Shown here one piece after another: positions 31,413-41,769 of a stretch of 64,000 nt of DNA. The notes beneath the pieces are model-generated. The model saw nothing but the letters and a program-made list of their open reading frames with translations. It was not told where the DNA came from and did not search any database. Positions within the stretch are counted from its first letter, which is position 1; every line of letters starts with the position of its first letter. The stretch is from positions 434,001-498,000 of the forward strand of contig NZ_JAFEUP010000002.1 in NCBI RefSeq assembly GCF_016901015.1. Direction: 5' to 3'. The position numbers were made by a program, and so were the translations under genes. The DNA is from Zestomonas insulae (GTDB lineage: Bacteria > Pseudomonadota > Gammaproteobacteria > Pseudomonadales > Pseudomonadaceae).

Positions 31413-32723
31413 ATGATCCGTAAGCACTTCGCCGGTTTTGCCGCCAGCGCCCTGGCCCTGGCCATTTCCGCCCAGGCTTTCGCTGGTACCGTTACCACCG
31501 ACGGCACCGACATCGTCATCAAGACCAAGGGTGGCCTGGAAGTGGCTACCACTGACAAGGCCTTCGGTTTCAAAGTGGGCGGTCGCCTGCAGGCCGACTA
31601 CAGCCGTTTCGACGGCTTCTACACCGGCAACGGCAACAGCGCCGACGCCGCGTACTTCCGCCGCGCCTTCCTGGAAATCGGTGGCATCGCGTTCACCGAC
31701 TGGGCCTACCAGATCAACTACGACTTCTCGCATAACTCGGGCAGTTCCGACGACGGCTACTTCGACGAAGCGTCGATTTCTTACACCGGCTTCAACCCGG
31801 TGGTGCTGAAGTTCGGCCGCTTCGACCCGGAGTTCGGTCTGGAGAAGGCCACCAGCTCCAAGTGGGTGACCGCTCTCGAGCGTAACGCCTTCTACGACAT
31901 CATCGACTGGACCAACGGCCACCAGAACGGCATGGGTGCCCAGGCGTCCTACACCTACAGCAACTGGGCCTACGTTTCGGCCGGCGCCTTCTCCAAGGAC
32001 ATCAACGACGCCGACGGCGACAGCGTCAAGCAGTTCAACGCACGTGCCGTGGTCGCGCCGATGGCCGAGCCGGGCAACGTTCTGCACTTCGGCGCCAACT
32101 TCGCCCAGCGCAGCTTGGACGACGTGACCGCTGCCGACGTGCGCTATCGCTCCCGTCTGGGCATGCGTGGCGTGGAAACCACCGGCGGTAACGATGCCGC
32201 GCCGAACGGCAACCGGGCAATCTTTGCCGGCACTAACTCTGCCACCCAGTTCTGGGACGACGACAGTGCCTGGGGCCTGGAAGCCGCCTGGGCGACCGGT
32301 CCGTTCTCCCTGCAGGGTGAGTGGATGAAGCGTGAAACCGATTCCGCTGGTGCGCAGGCTGACCTCGAGGCGACCGGTTACTACGTGCAGGCCGCCTACA
32401 CCCTGACCGGCGAAGCGCGTGACTACAAGCTCGGCAAGTTCGACAAGATCAAGCCGGCCAACAAGCAGATCGGCGCGTGGGAAGTCTACTACCGCTACGA
32501 CAACATCTCGGCCGATAACAGTGTTGCGGTCACCGCGACCAACTACATCCGCGAGGCTGACGACACCGAGGCCAAGGTGCACAACCTGGGCGTCAACTGG
32601 TACGCCAACGAAGCGGTCAAGGTCAGTGGTATGTACACCAAGGCTCAGACCGACAAGATCACCAACCGTAACGGTGATGATGATGGCGACGGCTTCGTGA
32701 TGCGCCTGCAATACGTGTTCTAA
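31413..32723 (+). CDS. OprP/OprO-type phosphate-selective porin
   Basis: 436-residue outer membrane porin of the Porin_O_P family, which forms 16-stranded trimeric channels for phosphate or polyphosphate. Signal peptide residues 1-24 (ending [11 protein letters not shown]), then the typical [20 protein letters not shown] and [16 protein letters not shown] opening, barrel strands rich in alternating aromatic residues ([40 protein letters not shown]), and the C-terminal aromatic end [15 protein letters not shown] precedes the ATG. It is monocistronic between a Pho-box-like site and a strong terminator. Whether it prefers phosphate (OprP) or polyphosphate (OprO) cannot be decided by eye. Confidence 0.93.
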   Translation: MIRKHFAGFAASALALAISAQAFAGTVTTDGTDIVIKTKGGLEVATTDKAFGFKVGGRLQADYSRFDGFYTGNGNSADAAYFRRAFLEIGGIAFTDWAYQINYDFSHNSGSSDDGYFDEASISYTGFNPVVLKFGRFDPEFGLEKATSSKWVTALERNAFYDIIDWTNGHQNGMGAQASYTYSNWAYVSAGAFSKDINDADGDSVKQFNARAVVAPMAEPGNVLHFGANFAQRSLDDVTAADVRYRSRLGMRGVETTGGNDAAPNGNRAIFAGTNSATQFWDDDSAWGLEAAWATGPFSLQGEWMKRETDSAGAQADLEATGYYVQAAYTLTGEARDYKLGKFDKIKPANKQIGAWEVYYRYDNISADNSVAVTATNYIREADDTEAKVHNLGVNWYANEAVKVSGMYTKAQTDKITNRNGDDDGDGFVMRLQYVF

Positions 32724-32754
32724 GCACCACCCCATCGTAGTGCTCCTAACTTTT

Positions 32755-32778
32755 GCCCCGCCTCGTGCGGGGCTTTTT
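32755..32778 (+). terminator. Intrinsic terminator of the porin gene
   Basis: GCCCCGC (32755-32761) pairs with GCGGGGC (32767-32773), 5-base loop, then TTTTT (32774-32778). It lies 32 bp past the stop codon. Confidence 0.92.
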
Positions 32779-32851
32779 CATTGGTGGCTGCGGCTCGGCA
32801 GCGTCGCCGCGTAGCTTATGATGGGCGCCATTGCTTCATCGGACGCTGGCC

Positions 32852-33976
32852 ATGCCCATTCAGATTCTCGACTCGCTGACCGCCTTGCCGGCCCAGGCCT
32901 GGGATGCCTTGCTGCCGGAGGCCCAGCCGTTCCTGCGCCATGCCTTCCTGGCCAGCCTGGAGGAGAGCGGCAGCGTCGGCGGGCGCAGTGGCTGGCGCCC
33001 GGCGCACCGGCTGCTGATCGATGCCCAGGGCGTGCTGCTGGCGGCCTTGCCGGCCTACTGCAAGAGCCATTCCTACGGCGAGTACGTGTTCGACCACGGC
33101 TGGGCAGACGCCTGCCGCCGCGCCGGCATCGCCTACTACCCCAAGCTGCTCGGTGCCGTGCCGTTCAGCCCGGTGCGCGGCCCGCGTCTGCTCGGCCTGC
33201 CGAAGGCCGCCGGCGCGCTGCTCGACGAACTGGTGGCGGGGCTTGCCGATGAGGGCCTGTCCGGGGTGCACATCAACTTCACCGACCCGCTGGCCGACAG
33301 CCTGCTGCACGGGCGCGCCGGCTGGCTGGAGCGCCTCGGCTGCCAGTTCCATTGGCACAACCGCGGCTACCGCGACTTTCAGGATTTCCTCGACAGTCTC
33401 GCGTCGCGCAAGCGCAAGCAGCTGCGCAAGGAGCGCGAACAGGTCGCCGGACAGGGCATCGAGTTCGACTGGCGCGCGGGGCATCAGCTCAGCGAGGCCG
33501 AGTGGGACTTCGTCTATGCCTGCTACGCCAATACCTACCACGTGCGCGGTCAGTTGCCGTACCTCACGCGCAGCTTTTTCAGCCTGCTCGCCGAACGCAT
33601 GCCTGAGTCGATCCGCGTGGTCCTCGCGCTGCAAGGCTCACGGCCGGTGGCGATGGCGTTCAGCCTGGTCGATGGTGAGACCTTCTACGGCCGCTACTGG
33701 GGCTGTCTGGCCGAGTTCGACCGCCTGCACTTCGAGACCTGCTTCTACCAGGGCATGGACTACGCCATCGCCTACGGCCTGCGTCGCTTCGATGCCGGCG
33801 CCCAGGGCGAGCACAAGCTGATTCGCGGCTTCGAGCCGTCGATCACCCGCTCCTGGCACTACCTGAGCCACCCCGGCCTGCGCACGGCGGTGGCCCAGTT
33901 CCTCGACGAGGAACGTGACGGCATCCGCGCCTACGCCGAGGAAGCGCAGGAGTTGCTGCCGTATCGGCAGGCCTGA
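32852..33976 (+). CDS. FemAB-like GNAT-fold acyltransferase (DUF482/PF04339 type)
   Basis: 374-residue cytosolic protein with two GNAT-like halves. Family landmarks are PFLRHAFLASLEESGSVG near the N-terminus, PALPAYCKSHSYGEYVFDHGWA-type text (LLAALPAYCKSHSYGEYVFD), RGYRDFQDFLDSLASRKRKQ (about 177-196), FVYACYANTYHVRGQLPYLT, and the C-terminal DAGAQGEHKLIRGFEPSIT with YLSHPGL. These proteins resemble FemAB peptidyltransferases but the substrate in Gram-negative bacteria is not known. ATG 32852 is chosen because the preceding seven in-frame residues lack a ribosome-binding site. It is a single gene between the porin terminator and a converging ABC exporter. Confidence 0.88.
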   Translation: MPIQILDSLTALPAQAWDALLPEAQPFLRHAFLASLEESGSVGGRSGWRPAHRLLIDAQGVLLAALPAYCKSHSYGEYVFDHGWADACRRAGIAYYPKLLGAVPFSPVRGPRLLGLPKAAGALLDELVAGLADEGLSGVHINFTDPLADSLLHGRAGWLERLGCQFHWHNRGYRDFQDFLDSLASRKRKQLRKEREQVAGQGIEFDWRAGHQLSEAEWDFVYACYANTYHVRGQLPYLTRSFFSLLAERMPESIRVVLALQGSRPVAMAFSLVDGETFYGRYWGCLAEFDRLHFETCFYQGMDYAIAYGLRRFDAGAQGEHKLIRGFEPSITRSWHYLSHPGLRTAVAQFLDEERDGIRAYAEEAQELLPYRQA

Positions 33977-33982
33977 TCGGTC

Positions 33983-35818
<1,836 letters not shown>

Positions 35819-35890
35819 GGCATTACGTCCTGCAAAGCGACCGGCAGCGGGCTGCCGGTGAGCGGCGGTTCCTGTGCCGCGGAAGGTCGC

Positions 35891-35919
35891 GGAGGGGCCG
35901 AGTGCATCCCGGCCCCTCC
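35891..35919 (-). terminator. Hairpin downstream of ppiA
   Basis: GGAGGGGCCG (35891-35900) pairs perfectly with CGGCCCCTCC (35910-35919), 9-base loop, 5 bp past the ppiA stop. No U-tract, so termination may be partial and could allow read-through to the ABC exporter gene. Confidence 0.5.
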
Positions 35920-35924
35920 AGCCC

Positions 35925-36479
35925 TCACAGCCGCTTGGCCGAGAGGATCAGCACCGGCTGGGCCGGCACGTCGCGCATGCCGGCGCGGATGGTGGTCGGG
36001 GTCTGGGCGATCTTGTCGACCACGTCCATGCCGCGTACCACCTTGCCGAACACCGCGTAGCCGAAGTCACGGGCACCGTGGTCGAGGAATGCGTTGTCCT
36101 TCTGGTTGATGAAGAACTGACTGGTGGCCGAGTCGACCACCTGGGTGCGCGCCATGGCCAGCGTGCCGCGCACGTTGTGCAGGCCATTGTCGGCCTCGTT
36201 CTTGATCGGCGCCTGGGTTTTCTTTTCGTCCATGTCGGCGGTGTAGCCGCCGGCCTGGACCATGAAGCCCGGGATCACGCGGTGGAAGATGGTGTTGTCG
36301 TAGTGGCCGGCGTCGACGTAGGCGAGGAAGTTCTTCACAGTGCCCGGCGCCTTGTCGGCGTCCAGTTCGACTTCGATTTCGCCCTGGCTGGTGGTCAGCA
36401 GGACGTGCGGGTTGCCGGCGGCGAACAGCTGGCAGGCGAACAGCAGGGAGGCAGCGGCGAGGGCGATTTTCTTCAGCAT
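35925..36479 (-). CDS. ppiA: Periplasmic cyclophilin-type peptidyl-prolyl isomerase
   Basis: 184-residue PPIase that speeds cis-trans isomerisation at proline in periplasmic proteins. Signal peptide residues 1-21 ([20 protein letters not shown]). The cyclophilin core reads [20 protein letters not shown], then [20 protein letters not shown] (catalytic Arg in FHRVI), the RGTLAMART region, [15 protein letters not shown], and [19 protein letters not shown]. Length and order match PpiA/CypA. The ATG at 36479 starts 13 bp after the end of the alpha/beta hydrolase gene, so the two may share a transcript. Confidence 0.95.
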   Translation of the reverse strand: MLKKIALAAASLLFACQLFAAGNPHVLLTTSQGEIEVELDADKAPGTVKNFLAYVDAGHYDNTIFHRVIPGFMVQAGGYTADMDEKKTQAPIKNEADNGLHNVRGTLAMARTQVVDSATSQFFINQKDNAFLDHGARDFGYAVFGKVVRGMDVVDKIAQTPTTIRAGMRDVPAQPVLILSAKRL

Positions 36480-36492
36480 CGTTAGGCTCTTT

Positions 36493-37293
36493 TTAGGTCT
36501 TCTCGGGACGCTCTACTTCGGCGAGGAAGTCGAGCAGGGTGGTGTTGAAACGTTCCGGCTGGTCGAGCGGGGTGGCGTGGCGGGAGTCGGCGATCACGAC
36601 CAGACGGGCGTTCGGCAGCTCCTTGACGTAGGCCTCCTTGATCGCGATCGGGGTGTAATCGTGATCGGCCGTGATCACCAGCGTAGGACAGGTGATGCGG
36701 TCCAGGTGTTCCCGCACGCCCCAGCCGATGATGGCGTCGAGGCTGGCGTTGTAGGCGCGCTTGTCGTTGCGCGGCCAGCGTTGTTCGATCTTGCGGCGCA
36801 GTTCGGCCTGCTCCGGCTTGGGAAACAGGATACCCCCGAGGCCCTTGCCGATCCGCTCCAGGCTGAGCAGCCGCGACAGCGTCCAGCGCTGGGCGATCAT
36901 CAGGTAGTCGGCGGGCTTCCTGGCTTTCACTTCGGGGCCGCTGTTGACGATGGTCAGGCTCTTCAGCAGCTGCGGGAAGTCGACCCCCACCTGGAAGCCG
37001 ATCATCCCGCCCATGGAAATGCCGACCAGGTGCACCGGGCCCAGGCGGAGGTGTTCGATCAGCGCCGCCACGTCTTCGGCGAAGCCGGCGATGCTGTAAC
37101 GTTCACGCGGCTTGGCCGAGCGCCCGTGGCCGCGCACGTCGAGGGCGATGACCCGGTAGTGCGCGCTCAGCGCGGGGATCTGGTACTCCCAGTCGAGCGT
37201 GCTCGAGCCCAGGCCGTGGACCAGCAGCAGTGGCGCGCCGTGGCCGTATTCCTCGTAGTGCAGCTGGCAACCTTGGTAATCGAAGTAAGACAT
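36493..37293 (-). CDS. Alpha/beta hydrolase
   Basis: 266-residue cytosolic serine hydrolase. Strand-loop motif [20 protein letters not shown] (oxyanion-hole HG), nucleophile elbow GISMGGM (Ser about residue 93), acid in TADHDYTP (Asp about 206-208) and catalytic His in [14 protein letters not shown] (about 236). A cap of helices lies between ([20 protein letters not shown]). The pattern is that of 3-oxoadipate enol-lactonase or esterase relatives; substrate not predictable. It is followed at 13 bp by ppiA and preceded at 18 bp by a LysR gene, all on the minus strand, so LysR - hydrolase - ppiA could form one transcript. Confidence 0.9.
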   Translation of the reverse strand: MSYFDYQGCQLHYEEYGHGAPLLLVHGLGSSTLDWEYQIPALSAHYRVIALDVRGHGRSAKPRERYSIAGFAEDVAALIEHLRLGPVHLVGISMGGMIGFQVGVDFPQLLKSLTIVNSGPEVKARKPADYLMIAQRWTLSRLLSLERIGKGLGGILFPKPEQAELRRKIEQRWPRNDKRAYNASLDAIIGWGVREHLDRITCPTLVITADHDYTPIAIKEAYVKELPNARLVVIADSRHATPLDQPERFNTTLLDFLAEVERPEKT

Positions 37294-37311
37294 GGGAGCC
37301 CCCGTGGCGCA

Positions 37312-38238
37312 TCAGGTGGTCGGCAGAGGTGCGGCAAATGGTGCATCCAACGGTGCGCTGTCGAAGGTCTTGATTAGGTCGACGAGAATCTGCGTCGCCG
37401 GCCCCAGCGTCTTGTCCTTGTTCGAGAACAGGTAGAAATGTGGGTGACGGTTACCGCCCTTGTCCATCGGCAGCGGCTTGAGCAGGCCCTCGCGCAGCTC
37501 GCGTTCGATCAGGTGGCGCGGCAGCCAGGCGAAGCCCAGGCCATTGCCGACGAAGGTCGCCGCGGTGGCCAGGCTGCCCACCGTCCAGCGCTGCTCGGCG
37601 CCGAGCCAGCCGACGTCGCGCGGCTGGGTGCGGCCGGAGTCGCGGATCACCACCTGCAGGTGGCTTTCCAGGTCCTGGAAGGTCAGTTCGCGCTGCAGCA
37701 GGTGCAGCGGGTGCTGCGGATGGGCAACTGCGACGAACTCTACCGTGCTGAGCTCCTCGCCCAGGTAGCCGCCGATGTTCAGGCTGCTGATCGCCAGGTC
37801 GGCGACGCCTTCGAGGAGCACTTCCTCGACGCCGGACAGCACCTCCTCGCGCAGCCGCACCCGGCAGCCGCGACTCTGCGGCATGAAGGCGCTCAGTGCG
37901 CGGACCAGGCGGGCAATCGGGTAGGCGGCATCGACCACCAGGCGCACCTCGGCTTCCCAGCCCTGCTCCATGTGGTGCGCCAGGTCTTCCAGTTGGCTGG
38001 CCTGCTTGACCAGGTGCCGCGAGCGGCGCAGCAGCACCGCGCCAGCCTCGGTGAGCACGGCCTTGCGCCCGTCAATACGCAGCAGCGGCACACCGAGCTG
38101 CTCCTGCATGCGCGCCACGGTGTAGCTGACCGATGATTGCGAACGGTGCAGGGTCTCGGCGGCCTGGGCGAAGCCGCCGTGGTCGACCACCGCCTGCAGG
38201 GTGCGCCATTGGTCCAGGGTCACGCGGGGGGCTTTCAT
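37312..38238 (-). CDS. LysR-family regulator
   Basis: 308-residue LTTR with N-terminal HTH (TLDQWRTLQAVVDHGGFAQA, then AETLHRSQSSVSYTVARMQE) and effector domain (EAEVRLVVDAAYPIARLVRA, LADLAISSLNIGG, HLQVVIRDSGRTQPRDV). AGGAG precedes the ATG. In P. aeruginosa a very similar regulator is, as I recall, divergent from an azoreductase gene. Here the azoreductase gene lies 1.2 kb away, behind two small secreted-protein genes. An ACAAAT-CT-ATTTGT palindrome lies 95 bp upstream. Confidence 0.9.
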   Translation of the reverse strand: MKAPRVTLDQWRTLQAVVDHGGFAQAAETLHRSQSSVSYTVARMQEQLGVPLLRIDGRKAVLTEAGAVLLRRSRHLVKQASQLEDLAHHMEQGWEAEVRLVVDAAYPIARLVRALSAFMPQSRGCRVRLREEVLSGVEEVLLEGVADLAISSLNIGGYLGEELSTVEFVAVAHPQHPLHLLQRELTFQDLESHLQVVIRDSGRTQPRDVGWLGAEQRWTVGSLATAATFVGNGLGFAWLPRHLIERELREGLLKPLPMDKGGNRHPHFYLFSNKDKTLGPATQILVDLIKTFDSAPLDAPFAAPLPTT

Positions 38239-38332
38239 GGGCCAGCTCCTCTCATTGGCTCGATGCGGCGAACGCCCTGCGGGGGACGGCGGCCATCTGT
38301 GGTTCAGAGAGTAGGGTGGCTATATCTAAGAA

Positions 38333-38346
38333 ACAAATCTATTTGT
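38333..38346. promoter_or_regulatory. Palindrome upstream of the LysR gene
   Basis: ACAAAT-CT-ATTTGT is a perfect 6+2+6 dyad in a short AT-rich patch. The left part recurs as ACAAATCTAAT at 39296-39306, upstream of azoR. It may be the operator of the LysR regulator. Confidence 0.4.
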
Positions 38347-38452
38347 GGGCTTTTGCCGGGTTTATCGCAGTCGCGTCGATAGTTCGTGGTGGGCAATGGC
38401 GCCGGCAGGCACGGGCGACGCGGCTTACACTGCTAGGACGGCGGCAGCGGCA

Positions 38453-38466
38453 GTGATCTTGGTCAC
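38453..38466. promoter_or_regulatory. CRP/Vfr-like dyad
   Basis: GTGA-TCTTGG-TCAC has the GTGA-N6-TCAC architecture of CRP/Vfr sites. It lies 29 bp before the ATG of the first small secreted protein and downstream of a TACACT -10-like hexamer (38426), so it would sit in a repressing position. Confidence 0.3.
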
Positions 38467-38494
38467 AGCCTGGTTGCCGCACTGGAGAGCGATC

Positions 38495-38815
38495 ATGAAA
38501 CGATTCCTGTGTGGCCTGGCGTTGTTGCCGTGCGCAGCGGCGATGGCGGCGTTCTTTCCCATCGACGTCACGCCGCAGTTGAATGGCGTGGATGTCAGCT
38601 ACGAAACCACTTCGTTGACCTTCAATTCCGGGGTCATGGCCTTGACCAACCGCGGCAGCAACGCGGCGGCGTGCAAGGCGGTGTTCAACATCGGTCCGGA
38701 TACCCCGCGGGTGCGCAAAGTCACCCTGGCGCCGGGAAAGAGCGCCACGCTGACCGGCAACTTCAAGAGCCAGATCATCCGCATGCGCATCGAGCTGACC
38801 TGCAATCCGGCTTGA
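38495..38815 (+). CDS. Small secreted beta-rich protein, paralogue A
   Basis: 106-residue exported protein. Signal peptide residues 1-18 (MKRFLCGLALLPCAAAMA). The mature part is about 88 residues of predicted beta strands: FPIDVTPQLNGVDVSYETTS, ALTNRGSNAAACKAVFNIGP, RKVTLAPGKSATLTGNF and IIRMRIELTCNPA. Two mature Cys (in AACKA and at the end, LTCNP) probably form a disulfide. It shares the pattern with the next gene and, more distantly, with 887-1249. Relatives are commonly misnamed 3-phosphoglycerate kinase. GGAGAG precedes the ATG. No function is known. Confidence 0.82.
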   Translation: MKRFLCGLALLPCAAAMAAFFPIDVTPQLNGVDVSYETTSLTFNSGVMALTNRGSNAAACKAVFNIGPDTPRVRKVTLAPGKSATLTGNFKSQIIRMRIELTCNPA

Positions 38816-38920
38816 GCGGAGGGCATTTGAGCCGGCCGTTGTGGCAGTTACAGGGCAGGCCGCAGGCTTTTGCTCGACCGGCAGTTCGCCTAAGCTGGCC
38901 TCCCTCGTTGGAGACCTGCC

Positions 38921-39244
38921 ATGAACAAGTTGTGCTGTGTGTTGTTTGCTGCGCTGCCGTTGACCGCCTTGGCCGCGACCTATCCCGTCGAAGTCGAGAA
39001 GCAGATGAATGGCGCCGAAGTGTCCGCATCCGGGCAGGCAATCGACTACAACCTCGGCGGGCTCAACCTGTACAACTACGGCGGTACCAGCGCCGCTTGC
39101 ACGGTGGTGTTCCGCAATGGCCCTGAGGCGCCGCGCACTCGTCGGGCCACGCTGAAGCCGGGCGAGAACGCCGCGCTGACCAGCAAATTCAACAACAGCA
39201 TCCTGCGTCTGCGCATCAAGGTGACCTGCGAACCGCAGGAGTGA
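38921..39244 (+). CDS. Small secreted beta-rich protein, paralogue B
   Basis: 107-residue exported protein, tandem paralogue of the preceding gene. Signal peptide residues 1-18 (ending LTALA-ATYPV). Conserved blocks are YPVEVEKQMNGAEVSASGQA, LNLYNYGGTSAACTVVFRNGP, RRATLKPGENAALTSKF and SILRLRIKVTCEPQE. The paired cysteines (SAACTV and VTCEP) align with those of paralogue A. The 105-bp gap between the two genes has no terminator, so they may be cotranscribed; an intrinsic terminator follows this one. The local duplication suggests dosage or divergence of an envelope function that remains unknown. Confidence 0.82.
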   Translation: MNKLCCVLFAALPLTALAATYPVEVEKQMNGAEVSASGQAIDYNLGGLNLYNYGGTSAACTVVFRNGPEAPRTRRATLKPGENAALTSKFNNSILRLRIKVTCEPQE

Positions 39245-39251
39245 TCGGCAG

Positions 39252-39286
39252 AAAGGCTCGCAGCGCTGGCCGCTCCGGGCCTTTTT
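39252..39286 (+). terminator. Intrinsic terminator after the small secreted pair
   Basis: AAAGGCTCG (39252-39260) pairs with CGGGCCTTT (39276-39284; one G-U) followed by a five-T run to 39286. It separates the small secreted genes from azoR. Confidence 0.78.
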
Positions 39287-39409
39287 AATTCCCAGACAAA
39301 TCTAATAAATCGATATTTTGCAGCGATTATTTACGCTTTTTTATCGATCAGAAGATCAATAGGCTAACCCCATCGAATCGCACCTCACCCCTCGATGGAG
39401 CCAGCCAAC

Positions 39410-40009
39410 ATGTCCAACCTTCTCGTGATTGAAAGCAGCGCCCGCCAGCAGGGCTCGATCTCCCGCCAGCTCACCGACGAATTCCTGGTGCAGTGGCAGG
39501 CCGCGCACCCGAGTGATCAAATCACCGTACGCGATCTGGCCAAGAACCCGGTGCCTCACCTCGACGAAACCCTTCTCGGTGGCTGGATGAAGCCGGCCGA
39601 TCAGCACAGCGCCGACGAGCAGGCCGCCCTGGCACGCTCCAACCTGCTGACCGACGAGCTGCTCGCCGCCGACGTGCTGGTGCTGGCCGCGCCGATGTAC
39701 AACTTCTCGATCCCCAGCACGCTCAAGGCCTGGCTCGACCATGTGCTGCGCGCCGGCGTCACCTTCAAGTACACCGAGACCGGCCCGCAGGGTCTGCTCA
39801 CCGGCAAACGCGCCTATGTGCTGACCACCCGCGGCGGCATCTACGCCGGCAGCAACCTTGATCATCAGGAACCCTACCTGCGCCGCGCGCTGGCCTTCAT
39901 CGGCATCCACGATGTCGAGTTCATCCATGCCGAAGGCCTGAACATGGGCGGCGAGTTCTTCGACAAAGGTTTGGCGCAGGCCAAGGCGCGCCTTGCCGAA
40001 GTCGCCTGA
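39410..40009 (+). CDS. azoR: FMN-dependent NADH-azoreductase
   Basis: 199-residue flavodoxin-fold reductase of the AzoR/AcpD family that uses FMN and NAD(P)H to reduce quinones and azo compounds. Family motifs: LLVIESSARQQGSISRQLTD (phosphate-binding loop), VLVLAAPMYNFSIPSTLKAW (FMN contact, about 88-107), VLTTRGGIYAG (about 143-153) and a C-terminal helix. The start ATG 39410 gives MSNLL; an in-frame ATG at 39395 adds five residues. The promoter region is AT-rich (39290-39360) and contains an ACAAATCTAAT element shared with the LysR palindrome. An intrinsic terminator follows. Confidence 0.94.
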   Translation: MSNLLVIESSARQQGSISRQLTDEFLVQWQAAHPSDQITVRDLAKNPVPHLDETLLGGWMKPADQHSADEQAALARSNLLTDELLAADVLVLAAPMYNFSIPSTLKAWLDHVLRAGVTFKYTETGPQGLLTGKRAYVLTTRGGIYAGSNLDHQEPYLRRALAFIGIHDVEFIHAEGLNMGGEFFDKGLAQAKARLAEVA

Positions 40010-40096
40010 CCGAGCGTCGCGGCCCCGCCTGGCAACAGGCGGTTAGTCGCGCGCTGCAAGCTGACTCTCCTCGCGCCTGTGGCTCCTGGGCGCATC

Positions 40097-40134
40097 GTCC
40101 GGACAACCATCCCCCTGGTTGCCCGGACTTTTTT
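40097..40134 (+). terminator. Intrinsic terminator of azoR
   Basis: GTCCGG-ACAACC (40097-40108) pairs with GGTTG-CCCGGAC (40117-40128; one-base bulge), followed by TTTTTT. It lies about 90 bp past the azoR stop. Confidence 0.88.
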
Positions 40135-40259
40135 ATGGGGCAACCCGTCCGCCGCGGACCGGCGCGTGGTGAAAGCGCCTAGGCTCGGGTAAGGTCAGCG
40201 CCCGCTGTGAGGTTACCGATGTCTCGTTGTTCCGCATTTTTCCGTCGACTGGTGCGCCC

Positions 40260-41165
40260 GTGAGGCTGTCCGGTCGCGGCGTGGCGTTCTCCGTCGTCGC
40301 CTCGGTGCTGTTCGCCCTGATGCCCGGCTACGTGCGCCATCTCGCGCCGCTGGATGGCGTGCAGATTCTCGCCCAGCGCGTGCTCTGGTCGATTCCCGCG
40401 GTGTTGCTGCTGGTGGCGCTGCTGCGTCAGGGGCCGGTGCTGCGTGAGGCGCTGCAGCGCCTGCGTCGTGAGCCGCTGGTGCTGGCCGCCGTGCCGTTGG
40501 CGGCAGTACTGATCGCCATCCAGTGGGGGCTGTTTCTCTGGGCGCCGCTGGTGGGGCGCATGCTCGAGGTGTCGCTCGGCTACTTCCTGCTGCCGCTGGT
40601 GATGGTGCTGGCCGGTCGCCTGTTCTATGGCGAACGCTTGCGCCCGCTGCAGCTGGTCGCCGTGCTGCTGGCGCTGCTCGGCGTGCTGCACGAATTGTGG
40701 CTGACCCGCGCGTTCTCCTGGCTGACCCTGGCTACTGCGCTGGGCTATCCGCCTTACATCATGCTGCGCCGCTGGATGCGCCTGGATGCGCTGTCCGGCT
40801 TCATCGTCGAGATGCTGGTGCTGGCGCCCCTCGCGGTGTGGGCGATCTGGGCGCATTCGCCGGAGGGTGCCTTCAGTCAGGCGCCGCAGCTGTGGTGGCT
40901 GCTGCCCGGCCTGGGTTTGCTTGGCACCCTGGCGTTCGTGGCGATGATGGTTGCCAGCCGGCTGCTGCCGCTCGGTTTGTTCGGCATCCTCAGTTATGTC
41001 GAACCGGTCCTGCTGTTCGGCGTGGCCGTGCTGCTACTCGGCGAGCAGTTCGATGTGCGCCAGCTGTGGACCTATCTGCCGATCTGGCTGGCGATTCTGC
41101 TGACCGGTTGGGACAGCGCGCGGCTGCTGCGCAAGCAGGCGCGCCAGGGCATGATCGAGCGCTAG
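40260..41165 (+). CDS. rarD: RarD/EamA-family transporter
   Basis: 301-residue inner membrane protein with about ten hydrophobic segments in two EamA halves. RarD landmarks are GVAFSVVASVLFALMPGYVR, LAQRVLWSIPAVLLLVALL, LFLWAPLVGRMLEVSLGYFL, TALGYPPYIMLRRWM and RLLPLGLFGILSYVEPVLLF, with an Arg-rich C-terminus. The E. coli homologue was first linked to chloramphenicol sensitivity; the real substrate is unknown. Start GTG 40260 aligns with the family N-terminus; the upstream TTG at 40227 would add an odd 11-residue leader. The ribosome-binding site is weak. It converges on the DHFR-like gene with a 9-bp hairpin between them. Confidence 0.88.
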   Translation: MRLSGRGVAFSVVASVLFALMPGYVRHLAPLDGVQILAQRVLWSIPAVLLLVALLRQGPVLREALQRLRREPLVLAAVPLAAVLIAIQWGLFLWAPLVGRMLEVSLGYFLLPLVMVLAGRLFYGERLRPLQLVAVLLALLGVLHELWLTRAFSWLTLATALGYPPYIMLRRWMRLDALSGFIVEMLVLAPLAVWAIWAHSPEGAFSQAPQLWWLLPGLGLLGTLAFVAMMVASRLLPLGLFGILSYVEPVLLFGVAVLLLGEQFDVRQLWTYLPIWLAILLTGWDSARLLRKQARQGMIER

Positions 41166-41177
41166 AAACGACACGGA

Positions 41178-41198
41178 CGGACGCTGGTTCAGCGTCCG
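41178..41198. terminator. Hairpin between converging rarD and DHFR-like genes
   Basis: CGGACGCTG (41178-41186) pairs perfectly with CAGCGTCCG (41190-41198) across a 3-base loop. It lacks U-tracts on both strands but sits exactly between two convergent stops. Confidence 0.5.
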
Positions 41199-41229
41199 CC
41201 CGTCGATTGCGTGCCGGGGAGGGTGGCGG

Positions 41230-41769
41230 TCAGGCCGCTTCGCCCTGCACCTGGTAGTGCAGTTGCACCACGCCGGTGGAGAAGTTGCGCTGGGTCTGCA
41301 GGGTCAGGCCGCGCTCCAGGCCGGTGGCGAACATCTTGATGCCCGCGCCGAGCATGTGCGGGATCACGCTGACCACCAGCTCATCGAGCAAGCCGGCGGT
41401 GTAGCAGGTACCCGCCAAAGAACCGCCGCCCACCAGCCAGACCCGCTTGCTGCCCATGTCGCCGAGGCGGTTCAGCGCCTCAGTGGGCGTCCAGTGGCAG
41501 ACATGCACGTCGGAAGTCGCCGCGGGCAGCGCCGAACGGGTCAGCACCACGCAGGTCTTGCCCGGATAGGGCCATTTGTCGGCGTACTTGAGGATGGTCT
41601 CGTAGGTCACTCGGCCCATCAGCAGGGCGTCGATACCGGAGTAGAAATCGTGGTAGCCATAATCCTCGCCTCCTTCTTCTATCGAGTGGATCCAGTCAAC
41701 CCGGCCATCCGGCCGAGCGATGTAGCCATCCAGACTGGCCGCAACGTAGTAGATCAAGGCTGGTTTCAT
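41230..41769 (-). CDS. Dihydrofolate reductase/RibD C-terminal-like reductase
   Basis: 179-residue protein with the RibD_C/DHFR-like fold: YYVAASLDGYIARPDGRVDW at the N-terminus (typical stand-alone dihydrofolate-reductase-like signature), LLMGRVTYETILKY, TCVVLTRSALP, and VWLVGGGSLAGTCYTAGLLDEL with the NADP-binding GGG loop. The conserved VSVIPHMLGAGIKMFA block closes the domain. Such stand-alone proteins are NADPH reductases of unknown substrate and rarely true folate reductases. Start 41769 follows GGAG; the longer frame to 41832 was rejected. It lies opposite the DEAD-box helicase gene across 244 bp. Confidence 0.9.
   Translation of the reverse strand: MKPALIYYVAASLDGYIARPDGRVDWIHSIEEGGEDYGYHDFYSGIDALLMGRVTYETILKYADKWPYPGKTCVVLTRSALPAATSDVHVCHWTPTEALNRLGDMGSKRVWLVGGGSLAGTCYTAGLLDELVVSVIPHMLGAGIKMFATGLERGLTLQTQRNFSTGVVQLHYQVQGEAA

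Noticed and set aside
38453..38466. GTGATCTTGGTCAC considered as an Anr box
   Set aside because: Half-sites are GTGA rather than TTGA, and a class II -10 would fall on the Shine-Dalgarno of the small secreted gene.
38495..39244. The customary name 3-phosphoglycerate kinase for the small secreted proteins
   Set aside because: They are about 107 residues, exported and lack any nucleotide-binding motif; PGK is about 400 residues.
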